Source: Gillisia sp. Hel_I_86 (lineage in GTDB: Bacteria; Bacteroidota; Bacteroidia; Flavobacteriales; Flavobacteriaceae). From it: 64,000 nt of DNA. The position numbers and the translations under genes were made by a program. Shown here one piece after another: positions 52,883-60,691 of this stretch. The notes below the pieces were generated by a model, which searched no databases, had not been told where the DNA came from, and worked only from the letters and a program-made list of their open reading frames with translations. The stretch lies in assembly GCF_007827275.1 (NCBI RefSeq), contig NZ_VISE01000001.1, positions 2,728,001 to 2,792,000 on the forward strand, in the 5' to 3' direction. Each line of letters opens with the position of its first letter. The first letter of the stretch is position 1.

Positions 52883-53383
52883 TTATTTTAGTGTTCTAAA
52901 ATATTCCAAAATTTGTCTAGCTTCCTCCTCGGTTAACCCTTGATTAGCCATTGGAGCTCCGTTATAGTCAATAAGTAATTGTTTGGCCACAGGATCGTTT
53001 TGAACCATCTCCACGGGGTTTAATATCATGTTCATTACCCATTCCGGCGATCTTCTTTCTAGAACACCAATGGGCGCCGGACCTATAAATTTCTTAGTTG
53101 GTTTGTGACAGGCAAGACATTTAGAATCAAATATCGCTTTTCCCTTAGCCACCATTCCCTGATCTATATTTTCAGGAAGCTCCAAATTCTTAACAGGCCC
53201 AATACCTTTATTGGACATATCAATAAGATCTGCTTCCGGAGGAGCGGCCTCTGGTTCTTTTACCACATTTTTTTCATAATCGCCCAATTGGATTTCTTCT
53301 TTTTCTTTTTTGTCCCCTTTTCCGCCGCAACTAACAAGCAGTGCAAATCCGAAGAGGAAGAGGCTTTTAAATACATATTTCAT
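52883..53383 (-). CDS. monohaem cytochrome c lipoprotein
   Basis: A 166-residue lipoprotein with Cys19 in LLVSC, an acidic/proline-rich linker to residue 70, and a class I cytochrome c domain with the haem motif C89-LA-C92-H93 and a C-terminal axial Met candidate in PMANQGLTEEE. It is the first gene of the nosZ operon and the likely electron donor to NosZ. A CRP/FNR-like operator lies 52 bp upstream with a perfect -7 box between. Confidence 0.92.
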   Translation of the reverse strand: MKYVFKSLFLFGFALLVSCGGKGDKKEKEEIQLGDYEKNVVKEPEAAPPEADLIDMSNKGIGPVKNLELPENIDQGMVAKGKAIFDSKCLACHKPTKKFIGPAPIGVLERRSPEWVMNMILNPVEMVQNDPVAKQLLIDYNGAPMANQGLTEEEARQILEYFRTLK

Positions 53384-53406
53384 AATGATATAGATTAATT
53401 AGGAAC

Positions 53407-53414
53407 CAAAATTA
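53407..53414 (-). promoter_or_regulatory. -7 box of the nos operon
   Basis: TAATTTTG on the minus strand, an exact TAnnTTTG match, exactly 20 bp from the palindrome at 53435-53452 and 24 bp upstream of the cytochrome c start codon. Confidence 0.6.
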
Positions 53415-53434
53415 AAAGTATAGAATAGAACAAA

Positions 53435-53452
53435 ATATGACGATAATCATAT
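53435..53452. promoter_or_regulatory. CRP/FNR-like operator of the nos operon
   Basis: Perfect palindrome ATATGA-CGATAA-TCATAT, extendable by one A/T pair. It fits class II activation of the minus-strand nos promoter. Confidence 0.75.
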
Positions 53453-53783
53453 TAAAGATAAAATTATCGTTTATTAATTGTTGCTCTTATCCATATCATC
53501 ATTTTTTCATTCTGATCTATATAGCAACATTCGATATTCTAGTTGTTTTTTACGGTGTTGGAGCCGCGCATTACCTTTTTCCCTCCATGGGAGTCCATTA
53601 AAATTAAATTTGTTTTTATATGTATGGTGTCCCTTTTATTATGTCTTTTATTTTAAAATAATCCTGAACCCCATTACCAGAATCTAAAACGAAGTATCAC
53701 CCTACAAACACCTCATTAAAGAAAGCAAGTAATTTGATAGCTTTATATTTATTGTCTAAAGTATCGCTTTGTGCTGGTTGGGA

Positions 53784-53801
53784 ATATGATAAATATCATA
53801 A
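53784..53801. promoter_or_regulatory. second CRP/FNR-like site in the nos-mla intergenic region
   Basis: ATATGA-TAAATA-TCATAA, one mismatch from perfect. On the minus strand TACTTTAG (53756-53763) lies 20 bp away, which would start a transcript running into the nos operon. No gene lies between, so it may be a second nos promoter or a leader RNA. Confidence 0.5.
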
Positions 53802-53968
53802 GGGTCATTTTATTTCTTATAAAACAACTGCATAAGCTTGGTGAAGTACCCATTCATCTTTGTTGAATAATTCTTTTTTCGCAAGTAAACAAGACTGTTG
53901 TATTAGAATTCCACATTCCCTTCTGTTTTTGGATCATGTTTTATCATAAGCCCACCTATTCTCCCTTC

Positions 53969-53986
53969 ATATGATCTATATCATTT
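53969..53986 (+). promoter_or_regulatory. CRP/FNR-like operator and promoter of the mla operon
   Basis: ATATGA-TCTATA-TCATTT, with two mismatches in the right arm. An exact -7 box TATATTTG lies 20 bp downstream at 54007-54014, and the mlaE start follows 22 bp later. Confidence 0.65.
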
Positions 53987-54036
53987 CTATTGGCACCAAC
54001 CCCTTTTATATTTGAGTTTGGAATAAATTTAGTTCT

Positions 54037-54816
54037 ATGGGGAGAGAGAAAACCATAATGGATAGTTCAAAAGTGTTTTTTGCTGAAATAGGTGACATGA
54101 CTTATTTCACTGCCCGATTCTTTCGGGAGGCCTTTAAGCCACCTTTTGAGTTTAAAGAATTATTGCGGCAATGTTATAACATGGGCAATCGTTCGCTATT
54201 ATTGGTAGGGGTTACGGGCTTTATTTTAGGTTTGGTATTTACCATACAGTCTAGGCCAACGCTAATGGAATTTGGCGCAGAATCTTGGATGCCTTCCATG
54301 GTTAGTATCTCAATCGTTAGGGAGATAGGCCCGGTTATAATCGCTCTTATTTCTGCAGGAAGGATAGGATCAGGCATCGGTGCAGAACTTGGATCCATGA
54401 GGGTTACAGAGCAAATTGATGCTATGGAGGTTTCGGGCACCAATCCATTCAAATACCTGGTGGTTACTCGAATATTGGCTACTACCTTAATGTTGCCATT
54501 ACTGATTCTTATAGGTGATGCCATAGCACTTTTCGGTTCAGCGATCATCGAAAATCTAAAAGGTGAAGTTTCTTTCCAGCTCTATTTCAATCAGGTTTTT
54601 GATGCACTTAGCTTTGCCGATCTAATTCCCGCCACCATAAAATCCTTCTTTTTTGGATTCGCTATAGGCTTGGTGGGATGTTATAAGGGATATTATTGTT
54701 CCAAAGGTACAGTAGGAGTGGGAGAGGCTTCTAATGCCGCCGTTGTCTATACATCCATGTTATTGTTTGTAATAGATTTTATAGCTGTTTTTGTAACCGA
54801 TATATTTTATGGATAA
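54037..54816 (+). CDS. mlaE: MlaE-family ABC permease
   Basis: A 259-residue inner-membrane permease with about five hydrophobic segments and the family elements GFILGLVFTIQSRPTLMEFG, ISAGRIGSGIGAELGSMRVT and SGTNPFKYLVVTRI. It forms the membrane core of an MCE-type phospholipid transporter between inner and outer membrane. A second in-frame ATG seven codons later (54058) is possible. Its stop overlaps the next start (TAATG). Confidence 0.92.
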   Translation: MGREKTIMDSSKVFFAEIGDMTYFTARFFREAFKPPFEFKELLRQCYNMGNRSLLLVGVTGFILGLVFTIQSRPTLMEFGAESWMPSMVSISIVREIGPVIIALISAGRIGSGIGAELGSMRVTEQIDAMEVSGTNPFKYLVVTRILATTLMLPLLILIGDAIALFGSAIIENLKGEVSFQLYFNQVFDALSFADLIPATIKSFFFGFAIGLVGCYKGYYCSKGTVGVGEASNAAVVYTSMLLFVIDFIAVFVTDIFYG

Positions 54817-55568
54817 TGCAAGATCCTATCAACATAGCACCCGTCTTGGAAGTAAAGGATTTAAAAAAATCTTTTGGCGGTCAAGCAGTGCTCAACGGTT
54901 TTAACTTGAAACTTTTTAAAGGTGAGAGTCTGGTGGTAATGGGCAAATCGGGTTCGGGGAAATCTGTAATGATAAAGTGCCTGGTTGGTTTAATACAAGC
55001 CGATAGTGGAAGTATTAAGATCAAAGATCATGACATTACCAAGTTGGGTCAAAAAGAATTGGATATTTTGCGAACAGAGATTGGATTTTTATTTCAGGGA
55101 AGTGCCCTTTATGATTCCATGACGGTTCGCGAAAATCTGGAATTCCCCTTGAGACGCCATAAAAAAATGCTTAAATTAAAAGAACATACAGAAACCCTGG
55201 TTTTGGAAGCATTGAATAGCGTAGGGCTGGCGCATGCCATAGATCTTATGCCAGCAGAACTTTCTGGCGGAATGCAGAGGAGGGTAGCCTTGGCAAGAGC
55301 CCTTATTTTAAAGCCAAAAATAATTTTGTATGACGAGCCCACAACGGGTCTGGACCCCATAACGTCCAAGGAAATAATTGAGCTTATGCGAACTATTCAA
55401 GATACATATAATACTTCTTCGTTAATCATAACCCATGATGTGGACTGTGCACGAGTAATTTCCAATAGGATGATATTATTGGTAGATGGGATTAATTATG
55501 TAGAAGGCACTTATCAGGAATTATTAGCTTCTAATGATCCAAAAGTGAAAGCATTCTTTAAAAATTAA
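54816..55568 (+). CDS. mlaF: MlaF-family ABC ATPase
   Basis: A 250-residue ATPase with Walker A MGKSGSGKSVMIK, signature LSGGMQRRVALARAL and Walker B IILYDEPTTGLDP, followed by the H-loop ITHD. It energises the MlaE permease and is translationally coupled to it. Confidence 0.93.
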   Translation: MQDPINIAPVLEVKDLKKSFGGQAVLNGFNLKLFKGESLVVMGKSGSGKSVMIKCLVGLIQADSGSIKIKDHDITKLGQKELDILRTEIGFLFQGSALYDSMTVRENLEFPLRRHKKMLKLKEHTETLVLEALNSVGLAHAIDLMPAELSGGMQRRVALARALILKPKIILYDEPTTGLDPITSKEIIELMRTIQDTYNTSSLIITHDVDCARVISNRMILLVDGINYVEGTYQELLASNDPKVKAFFKN

Positions 55569-55573
55569 TAGAT

Positions 55574-56557
55574 ATGAACAAGTCAACTTCACAAAAAATA
55601 AAATTGGGGGTATTTGTAGTTGTAGGATCGCTTCTTCTTTTTGCTGCCCTATATTTTATAGGAAATAGACAGTATTTATTCAGTAATAACATTCAGATCT
55701 ATGCGGAATTTGCCAATGTGAATGGTTTGCAACTAGGGAATAATGTGCGCTATTCTGGAATTAATGTGGGAACGGTAGGTAAAATTGAAATGCTAGGGGA
55801 ATCAAAAATCATTATCGAGATGGTGGTGGAAGAAAAGACGGGCAATTTTATTCGGAAAAATGCTATTGCTACTATTGGTTCAGATGGTTTGGTTGGAAGT
55901 ATGGTAGTGAATATACTTCCCGGAAAAGGAGAGGCTCCATTTGTAACTTCTGGCGATACTATTGTATCCTATAGTAAAATTGGGGCAGACGATATGCTAT
56001 CTACTTTAAATGTCACCAATGAAAATGCAGCATTGCTTACTTCGGATTTATTGAAGATCACCAATAAAATCCTGGAAGGTAAAGGAACGCTTGGGGTTTT
56101 GATCGCAGACACCACAATGGCAGGGAACATTAAAGAAACCATAGAGAAACTCAAAGCAACTACTATAAGTACTTCTAATACCATGCACAAATTAAATAAA
56201 GTGATTGCTAAAATAAATATGGAGGGAAGTGTGGCCGGTGTCCTTCTTAATGATACGGTCACTGGGCAACAATTAAAAACAGTGCTCAATAATTTAGAGC
56301 AATCCAGCGACGATATAAATGGTACGACAAACAACTTAGAAGGGATTGTTGCGGAAATAAAAAATGGGGAAGGCGCTCTAAATTACCTAACAACAGATGA
56401 GGAGTTGGTGAAGGATATAGACTCCACCATGCTATATATAAAAGAATCGACTTTTAAGTTGAACCAAAATATGGAAGCCTTAAAACACAATTTTTTCTTT
56501 AGGGGGTATTTTAGAAAGTTGGAAAGACAAAAAAAGAGAGAAAATAAACGCAATTAA
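55574..56557 (+). CDS. mlaD: MCE/MlaD-family periplasmic lipid-binding protein
   Basis: A 327-residue protein with one N-terminal membrane anchor (residues about 10-30) and an MCE domain (about 37-115, FANVNGLQLGNNVRYSGINVG). A long helical region with repeated GTLGVLI and GSVAGVLLND motifs follows, as in Bacteroidota MlaD homologues, and a basic tail. It forms the periplasmic ring of the lipid transporter. Confidence 0.9.
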   Translation: MNKSTSQKIKLGVFVVVGSLLLFAALYFIGNRQYLFSNNIQIYAEFANVNGLQLGNNVRYSGINVGTVGKIEMLGESKIIIEMVVEEKTGNFIRKNAIATIGSDGLVGSMVVNILPGKGEAPFVTSGDTIVSYSKIGADDMLSTLNVTNENAALLTSDLLKITNKILEGKGTLGVLIADTTMAGNIKETIEKLKATTISTSNTMHKLNKVIAKINMEGSVAGVLLNDTVTGQQLKTVLNNLEQSSDDINGTTNNLEGIVAEIKNGEGALNYLTTDEELVKDIDSTMLYIKESTFKLNQNMEALKHNFFFRGYFRKLERQKKRENKRN

Positions 56558-56561
56558 TTCG

Positions 56562-57068
56562 ATGAACATGAAAATAGAACATCTAGAGGAACGAATTGCC
56601 GACTATAAAAAGTCCATCAAGACAGTAGTAGATAAAAAAGTGTACTGGACCGAGCGAGCAAAACCACTTTTACATAAAACCTTAAAGGGTATTACAGCCC
56701 GATATGAGTTGGGATGGAGAGTACAGGAGCTAAACTGGATTCATAATAACGAGGCTATAAATATTTCGTTCGATTCCTTTCCTAAAGACCTCATAGATTG
56801 TACAAACCAGATCCCTGCATTTCAATTTATCCCGGGAGGTGCTTTGGTTTTTTCCCAAACCTATAGTGGGGATGTATTTATATTCATCCTTTTTCCTGAA
56901 ATTGATTTGTTGCCCACAGAAAACAATATTATAGAGATGGGACTATTTAATCCAATAGATATAAATGAAAAGTTTCTTATAGAAAAAGTAGATGAATTTT
57001 TGAAGGAGATGATCAATTGGGAGCTTCCAAATAAACCTAGAAAGTTGGGTTTTAATCAATCTGCTTAA
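56562..57068 (+). CDS. conserved hypothetical protein of the mla operon, 168 residues
   Basis: A soluble protein without signal peptide or membrane segment, starting 4 bp after mlaD. It contains an N-terminal helix rich in Lys/Glu and a beta-rich core (INISFDSFPKDL, GGALVFSQTYSGDVFIFILF). I do not recognise the family. Co-transcription with mlaEFD is the only functional clue. Confidence 0.65.
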   Translation: MNMKIEHLEERIADYKKSIKTVVDKKVYWTERAKPLLHKTLKGITARYELGWRVQELNWIHNNEAINISFDSFPKDLIDCTNQIPAFQFIPGGALVFSQTYSGDVFIFILFPEIDLLPTENNIIEMGLFNPIDINEKFLIEKVDEFLKEMINWELPNKPRKLGFNQSA

Positions 57069-57082
57069 ATTTTAAATAGGAT

Positions 57083-57844
57083 TTATATCATGTGTTTGTG
57101 CATTTCCAATTCTTTTATTGCGGCATTGTAACCTATATCCAAAATAATGTCTAAAGTTTTTAAATTGAAGATTCCGTACTTAGTAAGGCCTGTTGGAGAA
57201 ATAACGAAATCACAATCTTTAAATTTATGCCGTGATTGATTTCCCAAACTTATTTGCAAGGACCTATTTATTATATTATAGGAATGGCTTAATTCTTTAA
57301 TTTGAATGGTCTCTACTGGATTTACGAACACTCCAATTATTTTGTCGCAAATAGATTTTAGAGGTTCCACCGGGAAATTATTAAGGATCCCACCATCTAC
57401 ATAAACCCCATTATTAATAGAAATAGGAGTAAACACGCCTGGAAAAGAGGCCAAAGCTAATACCGGTTTTATTAATTCTCCAGAACTGAAAATCTTAATT
57501 TTACCATCCAACAAATTGGTAGCGGTAACAAATAGCTTTTTTTCCAAAGAAGCGAAATCATCTTTTTTAAAAAAGCCTTCAAAGTCTTTATAAAATTTTA
57601 GCGTGTCTATAAACCCTGGTTTGTTTATCGCATAGCGCCGATAATTGAAAACAGGAACTACCTTAAAGAATCTAAAAATATCTTGCCAGGAATTTCCAGC
57701 AGCATACATTGCTCCAACGATTGCTCCAGCACTGGTGCCCGAAATGTGGGTTATTTCAATATGATACTCCTCAAAGGCTTTGAGCGCTCCAATATGTGCG
57801 ACACCGCGCGCACCTCCACCCGATAGAACCAATCCAGTTCCCAT
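57083..57844 (-). CDS. patatin-like phospholipase
   Basis: A 253-residue cytosolic-type patatin. The oxyanion hole is LSGGGARGVAHIG, the nucleophile serine is in GTSAG (residues 38-42) and the catalytic Asp is in VDGGILNNFP. It is convergent with the mla operon, ending 14 bp from it. Phospholipase next to a phospholipid transporter suggests linked envelope-lipid turnover, by context. Confidence 0.92.
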   Translation of the reverse strand: MGTGLVLSGGGARGVAHIGALKAFEEYHIEITHISGTSAGAIVGAMYAAGNSWQDIFRFFKVVPVFNYRRYAINKPGFIDTLKFYKDFEGFFKKDDFASLEKKLFVTATNLLDGKIKIFSSGELIKPVLALASFPGVFTPISINNGVYVDGGILNNFPVEPLKSICDKIIGVFVNPVETIQIKELSHSYNIINRSLQISLGNQSRHKFKDCDFVISPTGLTKYGIFNLKTLDIILDIGYNAAIKELEMHKHMI

Positions 57845-58189
57845 ATTTAAAAATTTATGCGCTTATTTTTTTTGATTAAGTCCAGAGCCCTTCTTTAATA
57901 AAGCCTCCATAGCTTAAGCGCTGGAAATAATATAATGATATTGCCCCTAATATACTATTTGTTTTCAGCAAACTTTTCTAAGCCACCGTGTTCTACCATA
58001 GGATCCCACGAATTTTTGAAAAAATTATAAGGAAGAAAAGCAGTAATGTGATAGCCTCTAAAACTTATTGGTTATTAAAACCAAACAATGAAAATAGGAT
58101 AAAAAAATCTAATGTTGCTTTAGTTGTGAAAATGGCTATAAAATTGGGGACTAAAATCAACAAACGACTTAAAGATTAAATTATTTTTC

Positions 58190-58238
58190 AAAACATGACA
58201 ATTGTCATGTTTTAAATAGAAGAGCTTATGTATCTTAG
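58190..58238 (+). promoter_or_regulatory. CRP/FNR-like operator and -7 box for a non-coding transcript
   Basis: A perfect 24-bp palindrome at 58190-58213 is centred on ACATGA-CAATTG-TCATGT. TATCTTAG (58231-58238), one mismatch from TAnnTTTG, lies 20 bp downstream of the 18-bp core. No substantial gene follows before a terminator, so the promoter seems to drive a small RNA or a very short peptide. Confidence 0.65.
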
Positions 58239-58410
58239 TAATCTAGTTGAAAATAATAGTTCTTTGATACTTATAAAAGCATTGGTTCTTATTGCAGCAA
58301 TGCAGTAAAAATCATTAGGAGGCAAGTTTGTTCTTGAAGAAGTGATGAGGCATTTTCGTAATGGAGTGTCTAACATACTCTCTATTAATAGGACATTTTT
58401 AGTCTTCTAT

Positions 58411-58444
58411 AAATCGGGGGAGTCTTTAGGGATTTCCCCGATTT
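58411..58444. repeat. hairpin inside the candidate small RNA
   Basis: AAATCGGGG (58411-58419) pairs with CCCCGATTT (58436-58444). No T-run follows, so it is more likely a structural element or early weak terminator. Confidence 0.6.
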
Positions 58445-58574
58445 AAAATTATAAGCCTTAAATTTTATATAATAGCCGATTTTGAAACGTCTGTAAAGAT
58501 TCATTTTTCTTGATTTCTAGATTAATTTGTAGAGGTTGTCAAGATAATTAATCAACTGCAGTTCGTTTTAAAGA

Positions 58575-58609
58575 AACAGGGGTCTTACTTAAGGTCCCTG
58601 TTTTTTTTT
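58575..58609 (+). terminator. intrinsic terminator, plus strand
   Basis: AACAGGG (58575-58581) pairs with CCCTGTT (58596-58602); the loop can extend the stem (CTT/AAG). Nine T follow from 58601. Orientation fits a plus-strand transcript coming from the operator at 58190, not the minus-strand peroxiredoxin gene. Confidence 0.8.
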
Positions 58610-58637
58610 AATCCCTCTGGCCAGCTTGGCAAGTTCC

Positions 58638-58671
58638 CCCGAGGTCTGCCCGTAATGTTTAGGCGTACTTG
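58638..58671. repeat. 34-bp intergenic repeat, copy 1
   Basis: CCCGAGG-CTGCCCGTAATGTTT core, repeated at 62491-62524 in the same orientation with about five mismatches. A related GC-rich hairpin (CCTCG/CGAGG) is at 50167-50186. Confidence 0.5.
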
Positions 58672-58702
58672 CGTCAAGGTTCTTTATTGCGTATAGAATT
58701 AC

Positions 58703-59368
58703 TTAGTCTAATTTCAGATCTTTTTTAGCCAAATAGAAGTCTACTTTCTCGTAGGAGTCATCCTTGATTCTTTTTTCCATTTCTTTCAACGTTTTTGGTG
58801 GTGGTACAATTACTTTATCTCCTTTTTTCCAGTTTAAGGGTAAGGCCACACTATATTCATCGGAAATTTGTAGTCCCATTAGCGCTCTTAAGATTTCATC
58901 CATATTTCGTCCTACATTCAAAGGATAGTACATTATCAATCTGATTTTGAAATAGGGATCAATAAAAAACACAGCTCTTACTGCTGCTGTTTCGCTTTCA
59001 TTTGGTTGTAGCATTCCATACAACTTTGCCACCTTCATATCTATATCTGCAATAATTGGAAAATCCAGGTAGACTCCGGTTTTTTCTTTTACATTGTTTA
59101 CCCACGCCAAATGAGAGTGGATACTATCTATGCTCAAACCTATTAGTTTTGTATTGAGCGCATCAAATTCATTTTTTCTTTCTGCAAAGCCACTTAGTTC
59201 AGTGGTGCATACTGGGGTGAAATCTGCAGGATGTGAAAATAAGATCACCCATTTCCCATCGGCAAAATCTGAAAATTGGAGTTTTCCATGGGTCGTTATT
59301 GCTTCAAAATCTTCAGCATTATCGCCAATTCGAGGCATGTAGTACAGTTGCTTTTCTTCAGTTTCCAT
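58703..59368 (-). CDS. 1-Cys peroxiredoxin (Prx6 type)
   Basis: A 221-residue peroxiredoxin. The peroxidatic cysteine is in the motif HPADFTPVCTTELSGF, and the Prx6-type C-terminal domain has YPLNVGRNMDEILRAL and PLNWKKGDKVIVPPP. No resolving cysteine is seen. It reduces H2O2 or organic peroxides using an external thiol donor. The promoter carries a CRP/FNR-like palindrome 67 bp upstream. Confidence 0.94.
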   Translation of the reverse strand: METEEKQLYYMPRIGDNAEDFEAITTHGKLQFSDFADGKWVILFSHPADFTPVCTTELSGFAERKNEFDALNTKLIGLSIDSIHSHLAWVNNVKEKTGVYLDFPIIADIDMKVAKLYGMLQPNESETAAVRAVFFIDPYFKIRLIMYYPLNVGRNMDEILRALMGLQISDEYSVALPLNWKKGDKVIVPPPKTLKEMEKRIKDDSYEKVDFYLAKKDLKLD

Positions 59369-59435
59369 GACTATTTAATTAAATGGTTATTTTTTTTTAA
59401 CTCCTATTAAATATAATTTTCATGTATCTGGATTC

Positions 59436-59453
59436 ATATGACTTTAATCATAT
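59436..59453. promoter_or_regulatory. CRP/FNR-like operator shared by peroxiredoxin and ArsC-like gene
   Basis: Perfect palindrome ATATGA-CTTTAA-TCATAT, extendable by a C/G pair. -7-like boxes lie exactly 20 bp away on both sides: TATATTTA (minus strand, 59408-59415) and TAATTTTA (plus strand, 59474-59481). This is the same bidirectional layout as at 7182-7199. Confidence 0.72.
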
Positions 59454-59584
59454 GGAAATTGCGGGATAGTAAGTAATTTTAAATACCTGTTTAAAGTCTG
59501 GTTTATTAATGGTAGAAGTCCTAAAACAAAAAAAAACCGGGTTTAAAGGAGAAGAGCATATTCAACAAAAATCATTGTTAAAAA

Positions 59585-59950
59585 ATGGGAGAAATAGCCA
59601 CATCAAAAAGACAAATCACCTTGTTTTATAATCCCAATTCTATTCGGGCAAAGAAAACATTGGCATTTGCCAAAGCTGAAGGTTTTCCTATCCTGCAAGT
59701 AAACCTCCTTAAAACCAAACTTACAGGTACACAAATTGCAGAATTGGCAAATAAACTGAATTTGGAGATTAAGGATCTAATTAACCAAGAACATCCCTCT
59801 TACAGCTCCCATTTTAAACCCCATGAACTTTCTGGGGAGGATTGGGTGAAAATGATACAGCATCAACCAGAAATCATGAAGCAACCCGTTGCATTGCGAG
59901 GTGACATAACCATACTTATAGAAACCCCTACAGATATTATAAAAATTTAA
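59585..59950 (+). CDS. ArsC/Spx-family-like protein lacking the catalytic cysteine
   Basis: A 121-residue protein with the ArsC thioredoxin-like fold. Where arsenate reductases have a Cys after the first strand (NPxCSKS), it reads FYNPNSIRAKKTL, with Ser, and it contains no Cys at all. The middle YSSHFKPHELSGEDW and the C-terminal QPVALRGDITILIETPTDI match the family's RP-type block in position. A redox-enzyme function is therefore unlikely; a binding or regulatory role is inferred. It starts an apparent plus-strand operon. Confidence 0.75.
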   Translation: MGEIATSKRQITLFYNPNSIRAKKTLAFAKAEGFPILQVNLLKTKLTGTQIAELANKLNLEIKDLINQEHPSYSSHFKPHELSGEDWVKMIQHQPEIMKQPVALRGDITILIETPTDIIKI

Positions 59951-59961
59951 TAGTTGTTGTT

Positions 59962-60609
59962 ATGAAAAAGATCTTTATACTTTTGAATATTTTGATGCTT
60001 TCTTCCTGTTCTTCCACGCAATTTGTAGATAGTTGGAAAAATAAGGAACTAAGGGAATTTCAACCTCAAAAGACATTGGTAATAGGGGTTACCCAGAATT
60101 TAACCGCGCGTAAAATTTTTGAAGAAAATTTAACAAAGGAATTAGTGAGAAGGGGGTTGCCAGCTGTAGAGGGTTTATCTGTTTTGGAACCATCTTTTAT
60201 AAATTCGGAAAAAACGGAAGAGGAAATAAACCGGATGATTGAGGGACTTTCAGATGCAGGTTTCGATGCCGTTATAGTAACTGCTTTAAAAGGGGTGGAA
60301 GATAAGAAAAACTATAACCCAGATTATTATATCACCAATTATAGATGGACAAGGTTTGGAAGGTACTACTATAGATACCAGGATATATATTATAATCCAG
60401 GTTACTACAATAATTATAAAGTATTTCATGTAGAAACATCTATCTATAAATTGCAACAGACGGAGGGCAAATCTTTAGTTTGGGTAGGAGCATTTAATAT
60501 TGTAAACCCACAAACCATAACTTCTACTCTAAACGATTATATCAAAGCAATTATTAAAAAACTGGAAAAAGATAAGGTTATACCTAGTGTAAATGAATGG
60601 AATATCTAA
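59962..60609 (+). CDS. conserved lipoprotein of unknown function, 215 residues
   Basis: A lipoprotein with LMLSSC lipobox (Cys16). The body begins VDSWKNKELREFQPQKTLVI and has a central Tyr-rich stretch (GRYYYRYQDIYYNPGYYNNY). It resembles DUF4136-like Bacteroidota lipoproteins in outline. Starts 11 bp after the ArsC-like gene, so it is probably in the same operon. Function unknown. Confidence 0.75.
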   Translation: MKKIFILLNILMLSSCSSTQFVDSWKNKELREFQPQKTLVIGVTQNLTARKIFEENLTKELVRRGLPAVEGLSVLEPSFINSEKTEEEINRMIEGLSDAGFDAVIVTALKGVEDKKNYNPDYYITNYRWTRFGRYYYRYQDIYYNPGYYNNYKVFHVETSIYKLQQTEGKSLVWVGAFNIVNPQTITSTLNDYIKAIIKKLEKDKVIPSVNEWNI

Positions 60610-60691
60610 CAAATATTTCCCTCCAAGATACTTTACCCTATAAAAAACTATAGATTTTCTAAAAAAAAAATCATTTCTTAATTCTAATAAA

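Larger units (their letters stand above)
58245..58609 (+). ncRNA. candidate small RNA under CRP/FNR-like control
   Basis: Inferred transcript of about 360 nt from the predicted start near 58245 to an intrinsic terminator ending at 58609. It includes a 9-bp hairpin at 58411-58444. Inside, the longest frame is 33 codons (58345-58446, starting MRHFRNGVSN), whose end overlaps that hairpin; it could be a small peptide instead. Both start and end are predicted only from promoter and terminator sequence. Confidence 0.45.

Noticed and set aside
53478-53687. 69-codon plus-strand frame between nos and mla operons
   Set aside because: Composition is unlike coding DNA, no homology, and it ends within the regulatory region.
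57988-58179. 63-codon, very basic plus-strand frame starting with GTG
   Set aside because: No family, weak start and Lys-rich composition typical of AT-rich non-coding DNA; it may be a remnant.
58228-58308. 26-codon hydrophobic frame just after the operator
   Set aside because: Its start codon overlaps the predicted -7 box and lies upstream of the expected transcription start, so it would not be translated from that promoter.
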